Source: Fibrobacterota bacterium (lineage in GTDB: Bacteria; Fibrobacterota; Chitinivibrionia; Chitinivibrionales; JANQEN01). Taken from it: a stretch of DNA of 9,156 nucleotides. The notes under the pieces were generated by a model. That model did no database searches. It saw only the letters and a program-made list of their open reading frames with translations, and was not told the DNA's origin. The stretch is taken from positions 1-9,156 of the forward strand of contig JAUXBV010000087.1 of the NCBI GenBank assembly GCA_030619215.1, given 5' to 3'. Below are positions 6,637 through 9,156 of the stretch, piece by piece. Position 1 is the stretch's first letter; each line of letters opens with the position of its first letter. A program made the translations under genes and the position numbers.

Positions 6637-6677
6637 GTTCCTTATCCGTAAATAAGTATACGGATAAGGAACTTTTT
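6637..6677 (+). terminator. Intrinsic terminator after the flagellin gene
   Basis: GTTCCTTATCCGTA (6637-6650) pairs perfectly over 14 bp with TACGGATAAGGAAC (6659-6672), around an 8-nt loop and followed by TTTTT (6673-6677). It lies 17 nt after the stop codon and separates the highly expressed flagellin unit from fliW-csrA. Confidence 0.93.
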
Positions 6678-6758
6678 GTAATGGACACTCAGAATTTATA
6701 CCCGGCAGAACTTATATACTGATTTATATAAATAATGCTCAATATTACACATCCGTAT

Positions 6759-6777
6759 AACTGTTTCTAAAACAGTT
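6759..6777. repeat. Perfect 8-bp inverted repeat upstream of fliW
   Basis: AACTGTTT (6759-6766) and AAACAGTT (6770-6777) form a perfect inverted repeat with a 3-nt centre, about 85 nt before fliW. It could be an operator for a dimeric regulator or a weak hairpin. The stretch 6678-6861 otherwise has no gene and no promoter I can call with confidence. Confidence 0.4.
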
Positions 6778-6861
6778 TAATTCTTGCTATTAGAATGGGA
6801 AAATACGATTTTATAAATCCATACTATTATTAAACTTATTGTACCTTTGGAGCCATAGTTA

Positions 6862-7281
6862 ATGGGTGATTTCTTTAAGGATCTTGTTTTTTCAGAGGAA
6901 GATATTATCTCCTTTCCAGCCGGTATTCCTGGCTTTGAAAAACAGAAGGAATTTGTTATTGTTCATTTACCGGAGTATACACCCTTCGAATGGCTTGTCT
7001 CTACTGACGGATCCGGGCTGAGATTTGCCATAATCAATCCAATGGTCTTTCGGCCGGACTACTCCCCGGACATCCGGAAAGAGCAGCTTGAAGACCTTGA
7101 AATAGAAAAACCTGAAGATATTTTATTATATTCAATTGTTACTATCCGGGAAAATCCTGAAGAATCAACGGCAAACCTTATCGGGCCGGTGATTATCAAC
7201 AAAACGAAACGTGTTGGTAAGCAGATAATTATAGAAGATGAGAAATATACGATAAAAGAAAATATCCTGGGAAAGAAATAG
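6862..7281 (+). CDS. fliW: FliW, flagellar assembly factor and CsrA antagonist
   Basis: A 139-residue protein of standard FliW length. Conserved blocks are visible in order: ISFPAGIPGFEKQKEF (about 16-31), FEWLVSTDGSGLRFAIINP (about 42-60), SIVTIRENPEESTANLIGPV (about 92-111) and the terminal INKTKRVGKQIIIEDEKYTI. In the established model FliW binds flagellin in the cytoplasm. When flagellin is exported, freed FliW binds CsrA and blocks its mRNA binding by a non-competitive mechanism, so flagellin is translated only as it is consumed. TGGAG (6848-6852) lies 9 nt before the ATG. csrA starts 3 nt after the fliW stop, and the flagellin gene is just upstream. Confidence 0.95.
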   Translation: MGDFFKDLVFSEEDIISFPAGIPGFEKQKEFVIVHLPEYTPFEWLVSTDGSGLRFAIINPMVFRPDYSPDIRKEQLEDLEIEKPEDILLYSIVTIRENPEESTANLIGPVIINKTKRVGKQIIIEDEKYTIKENILGKK

Positions 7282-7284
7282 ATC

Positions 7285-7524
7285 ATGCTCATTCTAACAA
7301 GAAAACTTGGTGAATCAATACGTATCAGTGATAATATTATCGTTAAAATCGTTGAGCTTGACAACCGTCATGTCAAGTTAGGTATCGACGCGCCAAGAAA
7401 CATAGCCGTTAATCGTGAAGAAATTTACGAGCGGATTCAAAAAGAGAATGAAGCCGCATCCGCAGCCGAGAGTAACAACCTTAAGAACATTGCTGATAAA
7501 CTCCGCAGCAATACGGAAAAGTAA
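7285..7524 (+). CDS. csrA: CsrA, post-transcriptional regulator (mRNA-binding)
   Basis: A 79-residue CsrA. The N-terminal strand MLILTRKLGESI carries the RNA-contacting Leu4 and Arg6, VKLGIDAPRNIAV (30-42) is the conserved core, and Arg44 in VNREEIY is the key RNA-binding arginine. The C-terminal tail after residue 50 (IQKENEAA and a further polar helix of about 20 residues) is extended, as in CsrA proteins controlled by FliW; its QKEN segment resembles the QEEN segment of the Bacillus protein. CsrA dimers bind GGA motifs in leaders and usually block ribosome access. The gene has no strong Shine-Dalgarno of its own and begins 3 nt after fliW, so translation is probably coupled. Candidate targets in the window are the flgM and flagellin leaders. 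Confidence 0.97.
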   Translation: MLILTRKLGESIRISDNIIVKIVELDNRHVKLGIDAPRNIAVNREEIYERIQKENEAASAAESNNLKNIADKLRSNTEK

Positions 7525-7550
7525 AAAATTCCCCTCCCTGTTACTTTTTT
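7517..7550 (+). terminator. Possible weak terminator after csrA
   Basis: AAAAGTAA (7517-7524, including the csrA stop codon) can pair with TTACTTTT (7541-7548), followed by TT and then CC. The stem is AU-rich with a 16-nt loop, so termination would be inefficient at best. Confidence 0.35.
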
Positions 7551-7603
7551 CCTAATAAACATTCTTCCACTGTCGTTTTTATCCCTTATTCAAACATTTT
7601 TTC

Positions 7604-7619
7604 TGGTCTGATTTTTGCG
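7604..7619 (+). promoter_or_regulatory. Sigma-54-like promoter upstream of the merR-type gene
   Basis: TGGTCTGATTTTTGCG has TGG and TTGC with GG (7605-7606) and GC (7617-7618) 12 nt apart, but the CAC part of the -24 box is lost. The start would be near 7630, 37 nt before the ATG. A weak sigma-70 reading (TTGCGG, 15-nt spacer, TACTAT) is the alternative. Confidence 0.35.
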
Positions 7620-7666
7620 GATCTTTTTATGGGAATACTATCCGGTTTTTTATAAAGGGGAAAGAT

Positions 7667-8038
7667 ATGAAAAAGAAACGTATAAATGGCACCTCCCTGG
7701 GCATCGGTATCGGTGATGTTTCAAAAATCTGCGGGATACCAGACTATACAATACGTTACTGGGAGCATGAATTCAAAGAAGAGCTTGCGCCCTCACGCAC
7801 ACAGGGGAAACAGCGCCGGTACAGTGACGATGATATTAATAAACTATTACAGATTAAAAAATTACTCTGGGTAGATAACTACAGTATTAAAGGCGCCAGG
7901 AGAATACTTAAGGGCAACCTTATCTTAACAAATATTGCAAATGTTAAAAATTTCACCGTTAAAGACACGCATGATCTGGCCATGCAGATTGCCCAGCTTA
8001 TAAACCAGCAATTGACAAGTATTGAATCAGCGGCATGA
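7667..8038 (+). CDS. Small MerR-type DNA-binding regulator
   Basis: A 123-residue protein with an N-terminal MerR winged helix-turn-helix (about 16-82): IGDVSKICGIPDYTIRYWEH is the recognition-helix region, RTQGKQRRYSDDDI the wing, and LLQIKKLLWVDNYSIKGARR the following helices. The usual MerR dimerisation helix and effector domain are shortened to about 40 residues, and no cysteine metal-binding motif is visible (the only Cys is in the HTH). It therefore probably does not sense metals; its ligand, if any, is unknown. AAAGGGGAAAG (about 7654-7664) supports the start. Its position after csrA and the possible sigma-54 promoter suggest a link to motility, but this is inference from context. A general role unrelated to flagella is equally possible. 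Confidence 0.88.
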   Translation: MKKKRINGTSLGIGIGDVSKICGIPDYTIRYWEHEFKEELAPSRTQGKQRRYSDDDINKLLQIKKLLWVDNYSIKGARRILKGNLILTNIANVKNFTVKDTHDLAMQIAQLINQQLTSIESAA

Positions 8039-8056
8039 AAAAGAATTTTAGATTTT

Positions 8057-8114
8057 AGATTTCGGATTTTTCCCCCTTCGCCTTATAGCTCGGAGGACAT
8101 GAGATTTCGGATTT
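8057..8114. repeat. 13-bp direct repeats enclosing an imperfect palindrome
   Basis: AGATTTCGGATTT occurs at 8057-8069 and again at 8102-8114, 32 nt apart. Between them CCTTCG can pair with CGGAGG (6 bp with one G-T pair) around a 10-nt loop. The left copy continues an ATTTTAGATTTTAG tract at 8045-8058. This looks like a small intergenic repeat element or simple-sequence expansion. No ORF I can support lies in the 8039-8301 gap. Confidence 0.5.
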
Positions 8115-8165
8115 GGTCAGTGAAAAAAAAGAATAGAACTGTATAGTGAGGTAATTGCAAAAGTC

Positions 8166-8195
8166 TTGAGAATTGCTTAAAATTTCTACTATACT
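8166..8195 (+). promoter_or_regulatory. Sigma-70-type promoter of the glycosyltransferase gene
   Basis: TTGAGA (8166-8171), an 18-nt spacer and TATACT (8190-8195) each match the consensus at 5 of 6 positions. An overlapping alternative is TTGCAA (8155-8160), 17 nt, TAAAAT (8178-8183). Initiation near 8202 would give a leader of about 100 nt containing the two hairpins described below. Confidence 0.5.
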
Positions 8196-8220
8196 ATTAA
8201 ACCATCAGCAATTGATAATA

Positions 8221-8294
8221 GTGTGTTAAGCGGCAGGGCATATTTGATATGACCTGTCCGCTTCTACACAATATTATCCTATAATTAGGATAAT
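8221..8294 (+). promoter_or_regulatory. Structured leader: long hairpin plus hairpin burying the ribosome-binding site
   Basis: The first hairpin pairs AAGCGGCAGG (8228-8237) and CATAT (8239-8243) with ATATG (8247-8251), CCTG (8253-8256) and CCGCTT (8258-8263), giving 15 bp with one mismatch and one bulge. GTGT/ACAC (8221-8224, 8266-8269) extends it. The second is a perfect 9-bp stem, ATTATCCTA (8273-8281) with TAGGATAAT (8286-8294). The only Shine-Dalgarno-like AGGA (8287-8290) lies inside its right arm. TATAAT at 8280-8285 lacks a -35 partner. No T tract follows, so neither is a classical terminator, and I recognise no known riboswitch. Confidence 0.5.
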
Positions 8295-8301
8295 TTACAT
8301 T

Positions 8302-9156
8302 ATGATGGATACTATAGAAATAACAAATAAATCGGACATTAAACCTTACCTGCAATCCCTCAGGCAGAAGCTCCGCGATGAGCAGATAACTACAACAGAA
8401 TACCTGCTCAATGCTGCTGAATTATACATAACTCTTGATAAGCCTTTACGCGCGAAGGCCCTCCTGAAAAATATTAATGAAAATAAAATTACCACAGGGC
8501 AATTAACTCAATATGAGCTTCTAAAAAACAGCCTTGATAACATGCCCCCTTCCCTTCACAAATCATGTTCCTTAAACATGATTGTAAAAAATGAAGAAAA
8601 ATCAATTACCGAAGCACTTGATTCAGTTGATTTGATTATGGATGAAATAGTTGTCTGCGACACAGGCTCAAGTGATCAAACCGTTACTCTGGCCAGCCAA
8701 TACGGCGTAACCGTACTTCACGATCCATGGCAAAATGATTTCAGCAGGGCGCGTAACAGGGCTATTGAGGCAAGCACCTGCGACTGGATCCTCTGGATGG
8801 ATGCGGATGACCGGCTTGAGGAAGCCTCTGTGGAGCTTCTACAGCACTTATGGCAGGAAGCTGCACCTCAGGGAATGGCATTCTGTATCGTAAATGAACG
8901 CGAAAACACCACCCCTATTGAATTCATACAGGTCAGGCTTTTTCCCGGAGATCCTGATATTCGCTTTGAGCAGAAAATTCACGAGCAGATTATGTACAGT
9001 ATTGCGCGTAAAAAACTGCCGTTCACGCGCCACCAGGAAGTTCGTATTCACCATACAGGCTACCATAGCGCAAAGATACATCGGGAAAAAGCAGAACGGA
9101 ATAAGCCTCTCCTTGTTGCTGAAATCAATAATAATCCCGAAGACCCGACCCTGCAA
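8302..9156 (+). CDS. Family 2 glycosyltransferase, N-terminal part (3' end outside window)
   Basis: The frame is open from ATG 8302 to the right edge, 285 residues with no stop. Residues 1-85 are a helical, TPR-like lead-in without a clear motif. From about 90 a GT-A fold is evident: MIVKNEEKS (93-101), IVVCDTGSSDQT (116-127, the nucleotide-sugar binding loop), PWQNDFSRARNRA (142-154), the metal-binding DAD (167-169) in WMDADDR, and HHTGYH (250-255). These match the bacterial family of TPR-associated GT2 enzymes that transfer a sugar from a nucleotide donor to proteins or glycans; donor and acceptor are not visible. Position beside the flagellin gene makes flagellin glycosylation a possibility, but only by context. 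The second ATG (8305) is an equally good start. No free Shine-Dalgarno is seen. Confidence 0.9.
   Translation, partial: MMDTIEITNKSDIKPYLQSLRQKLRDEQITTTEYLLNAAELYITLDKPLRAKALLKNINENKITTGQLTQYELLKNSLDNMPPSLHKSCSLNMIVKNEEKSITEALDSVDLIMDEIVVCDTGSSDQTVTLASQYGVTVLHDPWQNDFSRARNRAIEASTCDWILWMDADDRLEEASVELLQHLWQEAAPQGMAFCIVNERENTTPIEFIQVRLFPGDPDIRFEQKIHEQIMYSIARKKLPFTRHQEVRIHHTGYHSAKIHREKAERNKPLLVAEINNNPEDPTLQ

Noticed and set aside
6759..6777. Inverted repeat upstream of fliW as a terminator
   Set aside because: The stem is short and AT-rich with a 3-nt loop and no T run after it, and a strong terminator already ends the flagellin transcript at 6677.
8099..8146. Short frame starting at ATG 8099 after GGAGGA
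   Set aside because: Only 15 codons, with the Shine-Dalgarno-like GGAGGA just 1 nt from the ATG, which is too close; it lies in a repeat element.
8848..9156. 102-residue minus-strand frame at the right edge
   Set aside because: It lies opposite the glycosyltransferase, whose frame carries clear motifs through this region.

Overview
The window holds the late-assembly part of a flagellar gene cluster from a diderm (Gram-negative type) bacterium. Reading left to right: the 3' end of a HEAT-repeat protein; flgM (anti-sigma-28); a flgJ-flgN-flgK-flgL operon; a flagellin gene; a fliW-csrA pair; a small MerR-type regulator; and the 5' part of a family 2 glycosyltransferase that runs off the right edge. 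All genes are on the + strand. Sigma-54-type (-24/-12) and sigma-28-type promoters, a FlgJ carrying a transglycosylase domain, and FliW with CsrA point to a flagellated diderm outside the enteric group. I cannot name a phylum from the sequence.

Transcription units are well delimited. flgM has a sigma-28-type promoter (492-518) and a strong intrinsic terminator (994-1028). The flgJNKL operon starts from a near-consensus sigma-54 promoter (1253-1268), and its genes overlap or lie 10-15 nt apart. The flagellin gene has its own promoter, where a sigma-54 and a sigma-70 reading overlap (5651-5678), and its own terminator (6637-6677). fliW-csrA forms a separate two-gene unit. merR has a weaker sigma-54-like box. 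The glycosyltransferase has a sigma-70-like promoter and a structured leader.

The genes form a checkpoint circuit. FlgM would hold sigma-28 until the hook is finished. FlgN escorts FlgK and FlgL to build the hook-filament junction, and flagellin then polymerises. In the established Bacillus model, FliW is sequestered by cytoplasmic flagellin; once flagellin is exported, free FliW binds CsrA and relieves repression of flagellin mRNA. All three partners of that switch are here within about 1.8 kb.

The most interesting signal is non-coding. The flgM leader contains three consecutive small hairpins, each showing AGGGAU/C (CsrA-type GGA motif) in the loop, within about 70 nt just downstream of the predicted sigma-28 start. 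The flagellin leader also has GGA motifs, one in a perfect 4-bp hairpin loop and one in the Shine-Dalgarno. This suggests that CsrA controls both flagellin and the anti-sigma factor, or that the flgM leader acts as a CsrA sponge. All promoter, hairpin and binding-site calls were made by eye and are untested.
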